Assembly (NCBI RefSeq): GCF_000238355.1
Contig: NZ_AHCA01000005.1
Span: 186,001-250,000, forward strand
From: Pseudoalteromonas haloplanktis ATCC 14393
GTDB taxonomy: Bacteria; Pseudomonadota; Gammaproteobacteria; Enterobacterales; Alteromonadaceae
Direction of reading: 5' to 3'
DNA: 64,000 nucleotides
Shown here: in pieces, positions 1 to 9,541 of the stretch
Numbering within the stretch: the first letter of the stretch is position 1
Layout of the letters: every line of letters begins with the position of its first letter
Notes under the pieces: generated by a model
Told to the model about the DNA's origin: nothing
Database searches by the model: none
What the model saw: only the letters and a program-made list of their open reading frames with translations
Translations under genes and position numbers: made by a program

Positions 1-1832
1 TTGGCGACCTCATCACTAGGTAATGTAATTTCTTGCTCATGAACACGTAAGGCGGCAAGTGTGTCGTCATTATCTACTTCACTTGGGCAAATGAATATCC
101 CCATTTTCCGTAACTTAACCCCAAAGCCAATGCTACTTGAATAACGAACAATAGGCGCTGCTAAAATTAATCCGACTAAAATCGGTGACAACCACCAAAA
201 GAAAGTGGGTGTATAGTAATAAGCAACGCTACCCCAAGCAATGGCAACTAAAGTCGCTATTAACGTATAGCCAATTGCTTCTTTCCAAGGCACCATTCGA
301 CCCGTTCTTGGTTGCGCATCCCAGGTTACTTTTTTACCTAAAAATACACACACCACAAAGTAACTATGAAATACCATCATGAGTGGTGCGATGATGATTG
401 CAAACACGGTCTCAATAATTGAGCCCAAAATTAGTTTGAATGAGCCTCCAAATTGCTTATTACGATGGATCAAGGTAACTATGATCCCCATTAATTTTGG
501 TAATAATAACAATACGATGGTGACAAACAGCAGAGAATTAATTAAATCTGTTTTAGCAATTTGCCAAGTCGGAAATAATTGATATGCCTGATTAAAATAG
601 ACATTACTATTCATTGCACGAGTAACGGCGTCAATGGTACTAAGCACTAACATTGATAACCAAATTAATGACGAAATATAAGCCGTTGCACCAAGTAAAA
701 AGTGCAGTTTACTCATCATTTTTAAACCTGATGAAGGTAATAAACCTAAATGCTGAATATTACCTTGCACCCAGCGTCTATCCCGAATGGCATAGTCTAA
801 AATATTACTTGGTACTTCTTCGTAGCTACCTTGAATATCGCTAAGCAATAACACATCCCAGCCAGCACGATGTAATAATGAGGCTTCGACAAAGTCATGG
901 CTTAAAATTTCACCGCCGAATGGGGCATTACCTTCAAGTACAGGTAAACCGCAGCAATCAATAAACGCTTCAACACGAATAATGGCATTATGGCCCCAGT
1001 AATTAGCCTGATTGGTTTGCCAAAAAGCAGAACCAGTCGCCAGCATCGGGCTGTACAACACAGAGGCAAACTGTAAAAAACGGCCAAAGAAAGTATCTTG
1101 TCTTACTGGAATAGGAATGGTTTGAATAAGCCCTGTTTGTGGATTGTTGATCATACTTGAGGTGAGTTCAAGCATGCATTGGCCAGTCATAATACTGTCA
1201 GCATCAAGCACAATCATGTGCTCATATTTACTGCCCCAACGTTCACAAAAATCAGTTAGATTACCTACTTTACGGTGTTTGTTATCTTCACGGCGACGAT
1301 AAAAAGTTTGTTTCGCAACATCATCGCCTAATCGCTCGCTTAGGGCATGCCACGCTTTTAGCTCGTTATTGGCTATTTCTGGATCTTGAGTGTCACTGAG
1401 CAAATAAAAGTCATAATGAGCAAATTGACCTGTTTTTATCAGTGAACGCATGCTTACTTCAAAACCTGCGATAACACGCTGGGTATCTTCATTGTAGATA
1501 GGCATGACAACCGCTGTTCTGGTTTTACTCAGTGCTTGTTCATCAATTTTAATTGCCTTTTGGCGCTTGAGCGTTAAGGGATCGATTCTAAACAATTGTA
1601 AAATAAATCCCATGCAGCCACTGCAAAACGCGGTGACAATCCACGTAAAGGTGATTGAAAACAGTGCCAGTAATGCATACTCAAGTGGGGTCATGCCATT
1701 TGAATTTAAAATATCAAACATGATCCACATGCCGTAGGCCGAGATGGCTAACACTAACAGTGAAAATAACCATACTCTGGCCTTTTTAAAAGGCATTGCA
1801 GTGTTGTGTGTGCTGTTGCTATTCGACGTCAT
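1..1832 (-). CDS. opgH: Glucans biosynthesis glucosyltransferase H, C-terminus outside window
   Basis: Inner-membrane family 2 glycosyltransferase that polymerises UDP-glucose into the backbone of osmoregulated periplasmic glucans. The frame is open from an ATG at 1832 to the window edge, giving about 610 residues. The start reads MTSNSNSTHN and is followed by hydrophobic segments near residues 17-65. Next comes a glycosyltransferase core with the acceptor/UDP motifs VLDADS and GHNAIIR, the segment LSHDFVEA and the processivity motif RRWVQGN. Several membrane segments follow. The start overlaps the opgG stop by 14 bases, so the two genes are translationally coupled. It is truncated only by the window boundary. 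Confidence 0.93.
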   Translation of the reverse strand, partial: MTSNSNSTHNTAMPFKKARVWLFSLLVLAISAYGMWIMFDILNSNGMTPLEYALLALFSITFTWIVTAFCSGCMGFILQLFRIDPLTLKRQKAIKIDEQALSKTRTAVVMPIYNEDTQRVIAGFEVSMRSLIKTGQFAHYDFYLLSDTQDPEIANNELKAWHALSERLGDDVAKQTFYRRREDNKHRKVGNLTDFCERWGSKYEHMIVLDADSIMTGQCMLELTSSMINNPQTGLIQTIPIPVRQDTFFGRFLQFASVLYSPMLATGSAFWQTNQANYWGHNAIIRVEAFIDCCGLPVLEGNAPFGGEILSHDFVEASLLHRAGWDVLLLSDIQGSYEEVPSNILDYAIRDRRWVQGNIQHLGLLPSSGLKMMSKLHFLLGATAYISSLIWLSMLVLSTIDAVTRAMNSNVYFNQAYQLFPTWQIAKTDLINSLLFVTIVLLLLPKLMGIIVTLIHRNKQFGGSFKLILGSIIETVFAIIIAPLMMVFHSYFVVCVFLGKKVTWDAQPRTGRMVPWKEAIGYTLIATLVAIAWGSVAYYYTPTFFWWLSPILVGLILAAPIVRYSSSIGFGVKLRKMGIFICPSEVDNDDTLAALRVHEQEITLPSDEVA

Positions 1833-3510
1833 TTGGATACCAGACATAACTCCATACCTCGCTTACTTCTTTGTCACGTAGTGTTAATGATAAGCGCATA
1901 TCGACAGGCTTATCTCCCTCAGGCGCGATTTTAAAAGCAACACGCCATCCTTGATTATTTGGTAATTGTTGTACTGTTTTATCGCTTATCTTTCCTGAAT
2001 TGAGAGTTAAATTAGCGAGTAGTTTAATATTGGCTGATAAACTATTAATTGTGTCACCTGTAAAATCGACCGTAAATTGACGGTGGCTTTTTGGTGGTGG
2101 ATTTTTTTCACCTGGCAAGGCTGCACTGCCAATACGTGTGCGTAAAACGCGCGCTTTATTTTGGCTCGCAAGTGCAGTATTAAAAGTTGACAACTTATAG
2201 CTGTAACTTAGTGTCTCACCCGCTTTAAGTGGCTGCTCTGGTACCCAGTAACTAACGATATTGTCGTTAGTCTCTGTATCCGTGGGGATTTCCACTAACT
2301 CAACCCGGCCTTTACCCCATTCACCTTTTGGTTCAATCCACAAGCTTGGACGAGCATGGTAATGCGCTTCGGTATCAAGGTAGTTATTAAATTCACGGTC
2401 ACGTTGCGCGAGGCCAAAACCTTTCGGGTTATCATAACTGAATGAAGTTACGCTAAGTTGCCTAGGATTATTAAGCGCTCGCCATACCCATTTATCATCC
2501 TGAGATTGCATTAATAAACCGTCAGAATCATGTACTTCTGGTCGGTAATCATCAAAGAATTTAGTGCTATTTTCACCGTGATAAAACATGCTTGTAAGTG
2601 GAGCAATGCCAAGCTTTTTAATATCTTTACGGGCAAATATTTGCATCTGCGTTGTGATTTCAGTGTTAGTCGATGGACTTATCTCAAAACGATAGGCGCC
2701 TGTTACAGACGGGCTGTCTAGCAATGCATAAAGCACAATATTTGTGTCTTCTGCTGTTGGTTTAACTAACCAAAACTCTTTAAACACGGGGAATTCTTCA
2801 CCAGAGCTAAGTGCAGTATCAACGGCAAGGCCACGAGCTGAAATGCCGTACACTTGCTGTGGGCCTACTAAACGAAAGTAAGAAGCACCTTGGAATACTG
2901 CGACTTCATCTTTGTACTCGTTATTATTGAGCGGGAAATGAAGTCGAAAGCCTGCGTGACCTAATTGAGTGTTGCCTAAGGCTGCGCTAATTTCCTGCTC
3001 AAGTGGAGCTGCAGTACTATCATAGCGGTAGTAATCTGTTTTAAAAGGCAGCTTTTGTACCTTACCATCGGTATCCACGGTGTTGATAGCGATAGGGTTT
3101 TTATAAAGAAAACCAGGATGGAAAAGCTGCACTTCATACAAGCTTTGATCCTTCCAAATGGCATGATCTTGGCGAAAACGAATTGCTCTATAATCTTGAT
3201 AGTTAATGTTATTTAACGTATCTATTGCTATTTCAGGTGCTGCGACGTAGTCGTTTGCTGCTAACTGTTTCGCTCTTGCTGTGATCACTTCAAATAATCT
3301 TTCTGAAGGAATGGTAAGCAGCGTTGGTTGTTTTACAGAGACTGGCGCAGCAGTATCTGGCTTTTTAGCTGCTACAGGTGCGGCTGCTTCTGGCTTTTTA
3401 GTTGGCTCTTCGGCTGCGCCTGCATTAAAAACAGACAAAGCTAAGAGGGCACTTAACACACTCTTTTTTTTAAATGATGAAGACAGAGCTGCTCGCATTT
3501 TCGTTTCCAT
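1819..3510 (-). CDS. opgG: Periplasmic glucan biosynthesis protein G
   Basis: Periplasmic partner of OpgH, needed to build or release the branched beta-glucan. It has 563 residues, against about 511 in E. coli. A signal peptide (residues 1-33, ending NAGAAEE) is followed by a Lys/Pro/Ala-rich linker that accounts for the extra length. The MdoG-family body follows, with landmarks such as the NNINYQDYRAIRF region near residue 105 and the RAVQ-free domain ending YVWYPNDVE. The chosen ATG has a good ribosome site (AAAGGAAG). It is the first gene of the opgGH operon, with a 334-base upstream gap for its promoter. Confidence 0.93.
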   Translation of the reverse strand: METKMRAALSSSFKKKSVLSALLALSVFNAGAAEEPTKKPEAAAPVAAKKPDTAAPVSVKQPTLLTIPSERLFEVITARAKQLAANDYVAAPEIAIDTLNNINYQDYRAIRFRQDHAIWKDQSLYEVQLFHPGFLYKNPIAINTVDTDGKVQKLPFKTDYYRYDSTAAPLEQEISAALGNTQLGHAGFRLHFPLNNNEYKDEVAVFQGASYFRLVGPQQVYGISARGLAVDTALSSGEEFPVFKEFWLVKPTAEDTNIVLYALLDSPSVTGAYRFEISPSTNTEITTQMQIFARKDIKKLGIAPLTSMFYHGENSTKFFDDYRPEVHDSDGLLMQSQDDKWVWRALNNPRQLSVTSFSYDNPKGFGLAQRDREFNNYLDTEAHYHARPSLWIEPKGEWGKGRVELVEIPTDTETNDNIVSYWVPEQPLKAGETLSYSYKLSTFNTALASQNKARVLRTRIGSAALPGEKNPPPKSHRQFTVDFTGDTINSLSANIKLLANLTLNSGKISDKTVQQLPNNQGWRVAFKIAPEGDKPVDMRLSLTLRDKEVSEVWSYVWYPNDVE

Positions 3511-3844
3511 GAGGCTTCCTTTAGCTGTTACCTAATTAATTTTAAATTTTGCAATAAGTTACATTCATTTTTGCAAGAAGCGATCCTGAAATAATTACTT
3601 ATATTTCAATGGCTTTAGTTTCGCTTATCGTGAGGATGATGTACTTTCTTTGTATAAGCGGGAAATAATTACATGGAATGTATGACTACTTCTTACTAAT
3701 GTAAGTAGATGTTACTAGATGCAACCTTGCTCTAAAGTGAATGAAAAGGCATTTTACAGACTTTGTTTTACGGGTAATTAGCGAAGGGGAAGAGAGGGGG
3801 AACTTGCCAATCACTTTAATAATTGGCAAGTAAGTTTTAATTGA
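3511..3844. other. Intergenic region upstream of opgG
   Basis: No convincing coding sequence lies in these 334 bases. They should hold the opgG promoter, although no textbook sigma-70 pair stands out. A 10-bp perfect inverted repeat, ACTTGCCAAT / ATTGGCAAGT, lies at 3802-3811 and 3822-3831, just after the stop of the small lipoprotein gene. It may act as that gene's transcript end, but it has no clear U-tract. Confidence 0.4.
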
Positions 3845-4084
3845 TTATTGAACATTACCTAATGCTTCAGCATTTGCTTTACATTGGTTATACGCTTCAA
3901 TACATTTTGTGCTACACACTTTATGAACCATACCTTCACCGGTACTTTGTTGTTCACAATTTACTTCGCATTGATAGTTTTGCTGCGCACATTGCTGCAT
4001 TTCAGGGTTTTCTATCTGGCTTTGGCATCCCGCAAGTACCCCAACACAAAGCGCTATGCTTGATAATTTTAGTAATGAATTCAT
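3845..4084 (-). CDS. Small cysteine-rich lipoprotein
   Basis: A 79-residue protein that I do not recognise. A lipoprotein signal ends in the lipobox LAGC, making C20 the acylated residue. The mature part carries six more cysteines at 32, 39, 43, 57, 61 and 68. Their spacing is mirror-symmetric (C-x6-C-x3-C-x13-C-x3-C-x6-C) around a GEG turn. This suggests a disulfide-stapled helical hairpin on the periplasmic side of a membrane. The gene lies 18 bases downstream of panC on the same strand and could be co-transcribed with it, although no functional link is apparent. Confidence 0.75.
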   Translation of the reverse strand: MNSLLKLSSIALCVGVLAGCQSQIENPEMQQCAQQNYQCEVNCEQQSTGEGMVHKVCSTKCIEAYNQCKANAEALGNVQ

Positions 4085-4102
4085 GTTTATCCCTAATTAT
4101 TG

Positions 4103-4954
4103 TTATGTAATATCAACTTGCAGATTATCTATAAGCCTAACAGGGCCTAAAAATGCTGCGGCCAATATCACTAGATGGCTATCATTGAGTGTAGCTTTTT
4201 TTAGTGTATCGCGCTGCGCTATTTCAAAGTAATCTGGTTTTAGCCCCGCCTGCTGTAATCGTTGTTTAGCTTGCTGGCATATCTCAGTAAAGTCGCGCTG
4301 TCCTGCATTTAGTTGCTCAACACTCCAATTTAGCGTTCTAAATAGTTCTGTGGCGGTTTCTTTTTGAATGTCTGATAAGTAGCCATTACGAGAACTCATT
4401 GCTAAACCTGAGACTTCACGGCTGGTAGCAACACCAATGATCTCAACAGGAATTGATAAGTCGTGAGCCATGGTTTTAATCACTTGTAATTGCTGGAAGT
4501 CTTTCTCACCAAAGCAAGCGTAATCAGGTTGAACTAAGTTAAATAACTTAGTTACAACTGTGGCAACACCACGAAAATGACCTGGGCGAGAGCCTCCACA
4601 GTATCCCATGGAAATTCCCGGTACGTCCACAAAGCTTTGGGCATCTAAACCATTTGGATAAATGGTTTCCACGGTCGGTGTAAATACAATATCAGTACCT
4701 AGCTCAGCGAGCCCTTGTTTATCAGCAATTAGGGTGCGAGGGTAGTTATCTAAATCTTCGTTTGCGCCAAACTGCATTGGGTTTACGAAAATACTCACGA
4801 CAACTTTATCGGCCATGTTCTTAGCTTTTTCAACTAACGAGAAGTGGCCTTGATGTAAGTTACCCATGGTCGGCACTAAGGCGACGCTTAGACCGGCTTG
4901 ACGCCATGCTTTAATTTGGCTGCGTAAGGATTTTATTTCAGTGATCGACTGCAT
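4103..4954 (-). CDS. panC: Pantothenate synthetase
   Basis: Cytoplasmic ATP-dependent ligase joining pantoate and beta-alanine, the last step of vitamin B5 synthesis. At 283 residues it has the usual family length. Visible motifs are [14 protein letters not shown] (the nucleotidyl-transferase HIGH-like signature), FVNPMQFG, the pantoate/ATP-binding FGEKDFQQL and the KMSKS-like MSSRNGYL. Its ATG overlaps the panB stop (TAATG), so the two consecutive pathway steps are translationally coupled. Confidence 0.97.
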   Translation of the reverse strand: MQSITEIKSLRSQIKAWRQAGLSVALVPTMGNLHQGHFSLVEKAKNMADKVVVSIFVNPMQFGANEDLDNYPRTLIADKQGLAELGTDIVFTPTVETIYPNGLDAQSFVDVPGISMGYCGGSRPGHFRGVATVVTKLFNLVQPDYACFGEKDFQQLQVIKTMAHDLSIPVEIIGVATSREVSGLAMSSRNGYLSDIQKETATELFRTLNWSVEQLNAGQRDFTEICQQAKQRLQQAGLKPDYFEIAQRDTLKKATLNDSHLVILAAAFLGPVRLIDNLQVDIT

Positions 4955-5748
4955 TATTTAAACTCATGTTCTGTGCTTGGAAAAGCACCGCTTTTAACAT
5001 CGTTACAATACTTTTTAACTGCATCTGGCATGTTGCCTGTCTCGAGTAAAAAGTTTTTAGAAAATTTAGGAATATAACCTGCAGAGATACCCACTAAGTC
5101 ATGCATAACGAGAATTTGCCCGTCGGTTTGATTACCAGCACCAATACCAATCGTTGGGATTGATACAGCTTCGGTGATTAATTTTGCAAGCTCTGTTGGA
5201 ATACATTCAAGGACAATCATTTGTGCGCCAGCAGCTTCCAATGCTTTGGCATCGCTAATCATTTTCTGAGCTTGCTCTGCACCACGGCCTTGGATTTTAA
5301 AGCCGCCAAAAACATGCACAGATTGTGGTGTTAAACCTAAGTGACCACATACAGGAATACCTTGTTGAGTAAGCGCGACAATTGAGTCATATAACCATTC
5401 ACCACCTTCAAGCTTGACCATATTAGCGCCTGCACGCATTAACTCAGCCGCATTTTTACAACTTTCTGCTGGGTTTGAGTAGGTCATAAATGGCATATCA
5501 GCTATAACGAATAACTCGCGGCTACCAGCGCGTACACTGCGCGTATGATATGCAATATCTTGATTTGTCACTGCTAGTGTATCGTCACCACCTTGTAACA
5601 CCATGCCTAATGAATCACCAACTAAAATGACATCAACGCCGTTATCGTGAAATAACTTAGCAAAGCTTGCGTCGTAAGCAGTTAAAGCAGTGATTTTTTG
5701 CTGTTCTGCTTTCATTTTATTGAGCGTAGAAACGGTTATTTTAGACAT
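4954..5748 (-). CDS. panB: 3-methyl-2-oxobutanoate hydroxymethyltransferase
   Basis: Adds a hydroxymethyl group from 5,10-methylene-THF to ketoisovalerate, giving ketopantoate, the committed step of pantothenate synthesis. It has 264 residues in a TIM-barrel fold. Motifs include [23 protein letters not shown] (metal-binding Asp), the MVKLEGG active-site region, GHLGLTPQS and the catalytic Glu in [11 protein letters not shown] strong ribosome site (GAGGATATT) precedes the ATG. It sits between folK and panC, a common gammaproteobacterial order. Confidence 0.97.
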   Translation of the reverse strand: MSKITVSTLNKMKAEQQKITALTAYDASFAKLFHDNGVDVILVGDSLGMVLQGGDDTLAVTNQDIAYHTRSVRAGSRELFVIADMPFMTYSNPAESCKNAAELMRAGANMVKLEGGEWLYDSIVALTQQGIPVCGHLGLTPQSVHVFGGFKIQGRGAEQAQKMISDAKALEAAGAQMIVLECIPTELAKLITEAVSIPTIGIGAGNQTDGQILVMHDLVGISAGYIPKFSKNFLLETGNMPDAVKKYCNDVKSGAFPSTEHEFK

Positions 5749-5779
5749 AATATCCTCGTAGGCAATGGCCTGAAATTAA

Positions 5780-6271
5780 TTACAGAGGTAATTGGTGTAA
5801 TTCGTTTAATGCCAAAGTAGCAGTAACACTGTGCAGTGCTGTTCCATTTGGCAGCGTAATATTTGGGGCGATCTCAAGCAGTGGGTAAACCACAAACTCT
5901 CGTTCGGTCAAGCCATAATGGGGCACAATTAAGCGCTCACTCTTTATGACTTGATCGCCAAATAATAAAATATCAATATCTAAGGTGCGCGGCCCCCAGC
6001 GCTCGGCTTTTCGAACTCTGCCGTGTTGAAGTTCTATTTGTTGTGTTAAATCAAGTAGTTGCTCAGGCTGTAGTGTTGTTTTTAAGGCCGCCACGGCATT
6101 TACGTAATCAGGCTGATCTTGCGGGCCCATCGGTTTGCTTGCGTAATAATGCGAAACAGCAATAAATTCACAATCAGCTAATGCGCGCAATGCAGCTACC
6201 GCATGATCGAGTTGCGTACGTGGGCTATTTAAATTAGCCCCTAAACCTAGATAGACTGTTTGCATTTTCAT
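5780..6271 (-). CDS. folK: HPPK, 6-hydroxymethyl-dihydropterin pyrophosphokinase
   Basis: Transfers pyrophosphate from ATP to 6-hydroxymethyl-dihydropterin in folate synthesis. It has 163 residues. Seen are the N-terminal YLGLGANL, the substrate loop SHYYASKPMGPQDQPDYVNAV and the HPPK signature RWGPRTLDIDILLFG with its Mg-binding Asp pair. The ATG overlaps the pcnB stop (ATGA). A second in-frame ATG two codons downstream is equally possible as the start. Confidence 0.96.
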   Translation of the reverse strand: MKMQTVYLGLGANLNSPRTQLDHAVAALRALADCEFIAVSHYYASKPMGPQDQPDYVNAVAALKTTLQPEQLLDLTQQIELQHGRVRKAERWGPRTLDIDILLFGDQVIKSERLIVPHYGLTEREFVVYPLLEIAPNITLPNGTALHSVTATLALNELHQLPL

Positions 6272-7659
6272 TCAGATGCTGGCTTTGGGCTGCGTCGGCG
6301 AGTACGGCGACGGCCTTTGCTTGCCCCTTGATTACCTAACGCTTTCACCATGTCTTTTTGACCATTAATGTCTTGTTTTAAATAGTCAGTCCACCAGTTT
6401 GCTAATTCCTGATGTTGTTTTTCTCCGGCTTCTACACGGAGTAATAAAAAGTCGTAGGCGGCTTTAAAGCGTGGTTGCTGAGTTAAGCGGTATGCACGTT
6501 GTCCTGAGCGTTTATCTAAACGATGTTGGATATGCCAAATATCGCGGGCACCCAAAGTAAATCGCTTCGGCACTGCGATGTGCTGGGCATTTTCACTGAG
6601 TACTTTGTTCATTGCTTGCGCAAATGCATCGTATTCAGATAGTTGCTCTTGTGCTTGCAAGGTTTTAGTGATCTTTAATAATGGAAACCAAAGCAAGGCG
6701 GCAAAAATAAAGGCTGGTGTTACTTTCTTTTCTGCATTTATGCGTGCATCAGTATTGCGGAACATTTGACGAATAAAAGCAAATTCTAAGCCATCAGGGT
6801 TGCTATCTAAAATACGATCAAGCGCTGGGAATAATGCCTTGAAAAGTCCATATTTGCGTAGCATTAAAAAGTTAGCTTCAGCTTTACCATTTAAAAACAG
6901 TTTTAATGTTTCTTCAAATAAACGTGCTGGCGGTATATTATCGAGTAGGTTTGCTAATTTTGTTAATGGTTGCTCCGTTGCTGGTGCAATTGACATGTCC
7001 AACTTGGTGGCAAAACGCACTGCGCGTAGCATACGTACCGGATCTTCGCGGTAACGCGTTTGCGGATCACCAATCATTTCGATTTGTCTAGCATTGATAG
7101 CAGCTAGCCCGTTAGCATAATCATGAATTGAAAAGTCATTAATTGAGTAATATAAAGCATTGATTGAAAAATCACGACGTTCCGCATCTTCTTCAATACT
7201 ACCAAATACGTTGTCTCGTAGTAGTTGACCTTGCTCATTTGATTGGCTGATTTGGTTTTTATCATCGGCAGCTTCGTGATGACCACGCATGGTGGCAACT
7301 TCGATGATCTCACGACCAAAGACAATATGCGCTAAGCGAAAACGACGACCAATTAAGCGGCAATTACGAAACAGCTTTTTAACCTGATCTGGGGTGGCAT
7401 TGGTGACTACATCAAAATCTTTTGGTTGTTGACCTAACAAAATATCACGAATGCAACCACCAACGAGGTAGGCATCAAAGCCACCATCTTTAAGGCGATA
7501 TAATACCTTGATTGCATTTGGGCTAAATTGTTTGCGAGAAATACCATGCTCATTGCGTCCAATTATTAAAGGCTGCGCAGAGACTTGAGTATGTTCGGCT
7601 GTTGTTGAGGCGGTTGGGCCTATGATTTGCCGACAAAATTGAAAAAGCTTGGAAATAAT
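6268..7659 (-). CDS. pcnB: Poly(A) polymerase I, with probable ATT start codon
   Basis: Adds 3' poly(A) tails that promote RNA decay. The nucleotidyltransferase core shows GGCIRDILLG, the metal-binding KDFDVVTNA, and RRDFSINALYY. An RNA-binding C-terminus ends in a basic RRRTRRRSPKP tail. The first ordinary start codon (TTG, 7440) would cut into the conserved GGxxRD loop. Homologous residues continue upstream, and the frame has no ATG, GTG or TTG between 7440 and a stop near 7760. Position 7659 is an ATT in a run of three, seven bases after AGGAG. It gives an N-terminus (..SKLFQFCRQ) resembling E. coli PcnB, which is known to start at AUU. The protein would have 463 residues. Confidence 0.93.
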   Translation of the reverse strand: MISKLFQFCRQIIGPTASTTAEHTQVSAQPLIIGRNEHGISRKQFSPNAIKVLYRLKDGGFDAYLVGGCIRDILLGQQPKDFDVVTNATPDQVKKLFRNCRLIGRRFRLAHIVFGREIIEVATMRGHHEAADDKNQISQSNEQGQLLRDNVFGSIEEDAERRDFSINALYYSINDFSIHDYANGLAAINARQIEMIGDPQTRYREDPVRMLRAVRFATKLDMSIAPATEQPLTKLANLLDNIPPARLFEETLKLFLNGKAEANFLMLRKYGLFKALFPALDRILDSNPDGLEFAFIRQMFRNTDARINAEKKVTPAFIFAALLWFPLLKITKTLQAQEQLSEYDAFAQAMNKVLSENAQHIAVPKRFTLGARDIWHIQHRLDKRSGQRAYRLTQQPRFKAAYDFLLLRVEAGEKQHQELANWWTDYLKQDINGQKDMVKALGNQGASKGRRRTRRRSPKPASE

Positions 7660-8016
7660 AATCTGTCTCCTACAGAATCTGGTTATTTGATGGACGCCAT
7701 CAAAAATTAAACCAAGTATAGTCGCACTACGAGAGTGATCGCTATGCTATGTAATTACTTGGTGATACCTATTGTATTAGAGTTTCGCTTAATCTAGCGA
7801 GTTAAAGTTACCATTAACAGCATTAAAACGTTACAACAGGCTAATGTTGTAGATTTTATTTTGTTATTGAACCGTTTTAGTGGTGCTAGTATTGCTTGCT
7901 CATTTATCGCAATGGGTATTACTAAATGAATTGCACATTTAAGGTTGGCTATCATATACCAGCACAGCTCAAAAATTAAGTTGAAGGCTTTAAAATTCAC
8001 CATTTTTAGCGAATTT
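7660..8016. other. Intergenic region between gluQ and pcnB
   Basis: This stretch of about 357 bases holds the pcnB ribosome site AGGAG (7667-7671) and presumably a promoter for pcnB-folK-panBC. A 69-codon minus-strand frame at 7794-8003 lacks a recognisable motif and a clear ribosome site, so I do not call it a gene. Nothing else stands out. Confidence 0.5.
7667..7671 (-). promoter_or_regulatory. Ribosome binding site deciding the pcnB start
   Basis: AGGAG on the minus strand lies 4 bases before the first and 7 bases before the second of three consecutive ATT codons in the pcnB frame. A Shine-Dalgarno site here makes sense only if one of these ATT codons initiates, because the first canonical codon in frame (TTG at 7440) is more than 220 bases downstream. 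Confidence 0.7.
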
Positions 8017-8964
8017 TTATTTGTTTATATGCGTAAATAGGGTTGCTTGGCTGTGTGGGTTTTGTGAAACTTGAATTTCGGCCACTTTAGGCACGCTTTG
8101 CAAGCTGTAATGAGTGATAGCCCAGCACAGCATTTTTTCAATACTTAGTTCAATTAGTTCAGCTTGTGGGGTCAAACCTAAAAATTCAAATGCGTTGAAC
8201 AGTGCCGGTTTTGGGTTGTCTTTGGCAATCGCTGGGGCATAATTTTGTTTCGATAATTTAAAACCAGGTTGTGCAACTGCTAATGGTAAATGTGCGTAAT
8301 GTGGGGCTGTATGATTTAACTGTTTAAATAAGCTGAGTTGTCGAGCAGTCGGTTCAAGTAAATCAGCGCCACGCACAATATGAGTTATGCCTTGATCAAT
8401 ATCATCTGCAACCACCACCAATTGATAAGCAAATAAACCATCGCTGCGTTTTATTAAGTAATCTTCACGGGCTAATTCTTGGTTTATTGTTACTGCACCT
8501 TGGATAAGGTCATGATACTGGCTGATGGGGTGCTGCTGTATTAAGCGTAAGGCGCTGTGGCGTTGCGAGTGGTTTAGGTGACGGCAATGGCCTTGGTATA
8601 TTCCACCGAGCGCTTTGATCTGTTTGCGTGAGCAGTGGCAAGCGTAAATAAGTTGCTGCTTATTTAATTGCTCAATGGTGTGTGCGTATAAATCGTGACG
8701 CTGGGTTTGATAGACAACCTCTTCATCCCAATGTAAGCCATAGGCTTCAAGGGTTGTTAGAATATCTTTGGCTGCCCCTTGTGCGACACGTGTGGTGTCA
8801 ATGTCTTCTATTCGAACTAACCAAGTTCCCTGGTTGCTTTTAGCGTCAAGGTAACTGCCCACAGCCGCCACAAGTGAACCAAAGTGAAGTGGCCCAGAAG
8901 GTGACGGTGCAAATCGACCGCGGTAGTTGCGCGTAGGCGCAGTAATAACGGCTGTGGTAGACAT
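8017..8964 (-). CDS. gluQ: Glutamyl-Q tRNA(Asp) synthetase
   Basis: A truncated class I glutamyl-tRNA synthetase paralogue. It activates glutamate and attaches it to queuosine in the anticodon of tRNA(Asp). It has 315 residues and lacks the anticodon-binding domain of true GluRS. It shows the HIGH-like motif in RFAPSPSGPLHFGSLVAA, a zinc site around CHCSRKQI with a third Cys in GHCRHL, and the KMSKS-like FKLSKQN. It follows dksA by 16 bases, matching the widespread dksA-gluQ operon. The paralogous full-length gltX lies elsewhere in this window (41574-43058). Confidence 0.95.
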   Translation of the reverse strand: MSTTAVITAPTRNYRGRFAPSPSGPLHFGSLVAAVGSYLDAKSNQGTWLVRIEDIDTTRVAQGAAKDILTTLEAYGLHWDEEVVYQTQRHDLYAHTIEQLNKQQLIYACHCSRKQIKALGGIYQGHCRHLNHSQRHSALRLIQQHPISQYHDLIQGAVTINQELAREDYLIKRSDGLFAYQLVVVADDIDQGITHIVRGADLLEPTARQLSLFKQLNHTAPHYAHLPLAVAQPGFKLSKQNYAPAIAKDNPKPALFNAFEFLGLTPQAELIELSIEKMLCWAITHYSLQSVPKVAEIQVSQNPHSQATLFTHINK

Positions 8965-8980
8965 TGATTAATTACAAAAA

Positions 8981-9424
8981 TTAACCGCGTCCAGATTGTT
9001 TTTCTTTGATTTCCGCAAGTGTTTTACAGTCTACGCATAAATCCGCTGTAGGACGTGCTTCTAAACGACGAATACCAATTTCAATCCCGCACGAGTCACA
9101 AAAACCAAAATCATCTTCTTTAATGAGGATAATTGTTTTTTCAATTTTTTTGATCAGTTTACGTTCACGGTCACGAGTACGCAGTTCTAAAGAGAACTCT
9201 TCTTCTTGTGCGGCACGGTCAACTGGATCAGGGAAGTTAGCTGCTTCGTCTTGCATATGCGATTTAGTACGGTCAACTTCATTGCGTAAATCGTTGCGCC
9301 ATGCTTCCAAAATAGTTCTAAAATGAGCGCGTTGTGCCTCATTCATATACTCTTCGCCCGGCTTTTCCTGATACGGTTCTAATCCGGCCTGAGCCAATAA
9401 CCCTAATTTTTTTTGGTCTGGCAT
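8981..9424 (-). CDS. dksA: RNA polymerase-binding transcription factor DksA
   Basis: Works with ppGpp in the secondary channel of RNA polymerase to drive the stringent response. It has 147 residues. An N-terminal segment leads into the coiled-coil with the tip motif around [13 protein letters not shown], where the two key Asp residues lie. A C4 zinc finger (CDSCG ... CVDCK) and a C-terminal helix follow. It leads the run dksA-gluQ. Its leader contains two alternative hairpins, described separately. Confidence 0.97.
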   Translation of the reverse strand: MPDQKKLGLLAQAGLEPYQEKPGEEYMNEAQRAHFRTILEAWRNDLRNEVDRTKSHMQDEAANFPDPVDRAAQEEEFSLELRTRDRERKLIKKIEKTIILIKEDDFGFCDSCGIEIGIRRLEARPTADLCVDCKTLAEIKEKQSGRG

Positions 9425-9541
9425 AACTTTCTCCTAAATCCTTAATATAATGCCCAGCTTTAGCCGGCGGCTATAAATAACAGAATCCTATGGCCTAGGC
9501 AAATTTATTTTTAATTTATTGGCTGCGGTTAAATAATTTTC

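Noticed and set aside
6268..7440. pcnB starting at TTG 7440
   Set aside because: This start would cut into the conserved nucleotidyltransferase GGxxRD loop, and homologous residues continue upstream in frame.
7794..8003. 69-codon minus-strand frame between gluQ and pcnB
   Set aside because: No ribosome site, no recognisable motif and low-complexity composition. Better seen as leader or spacer.
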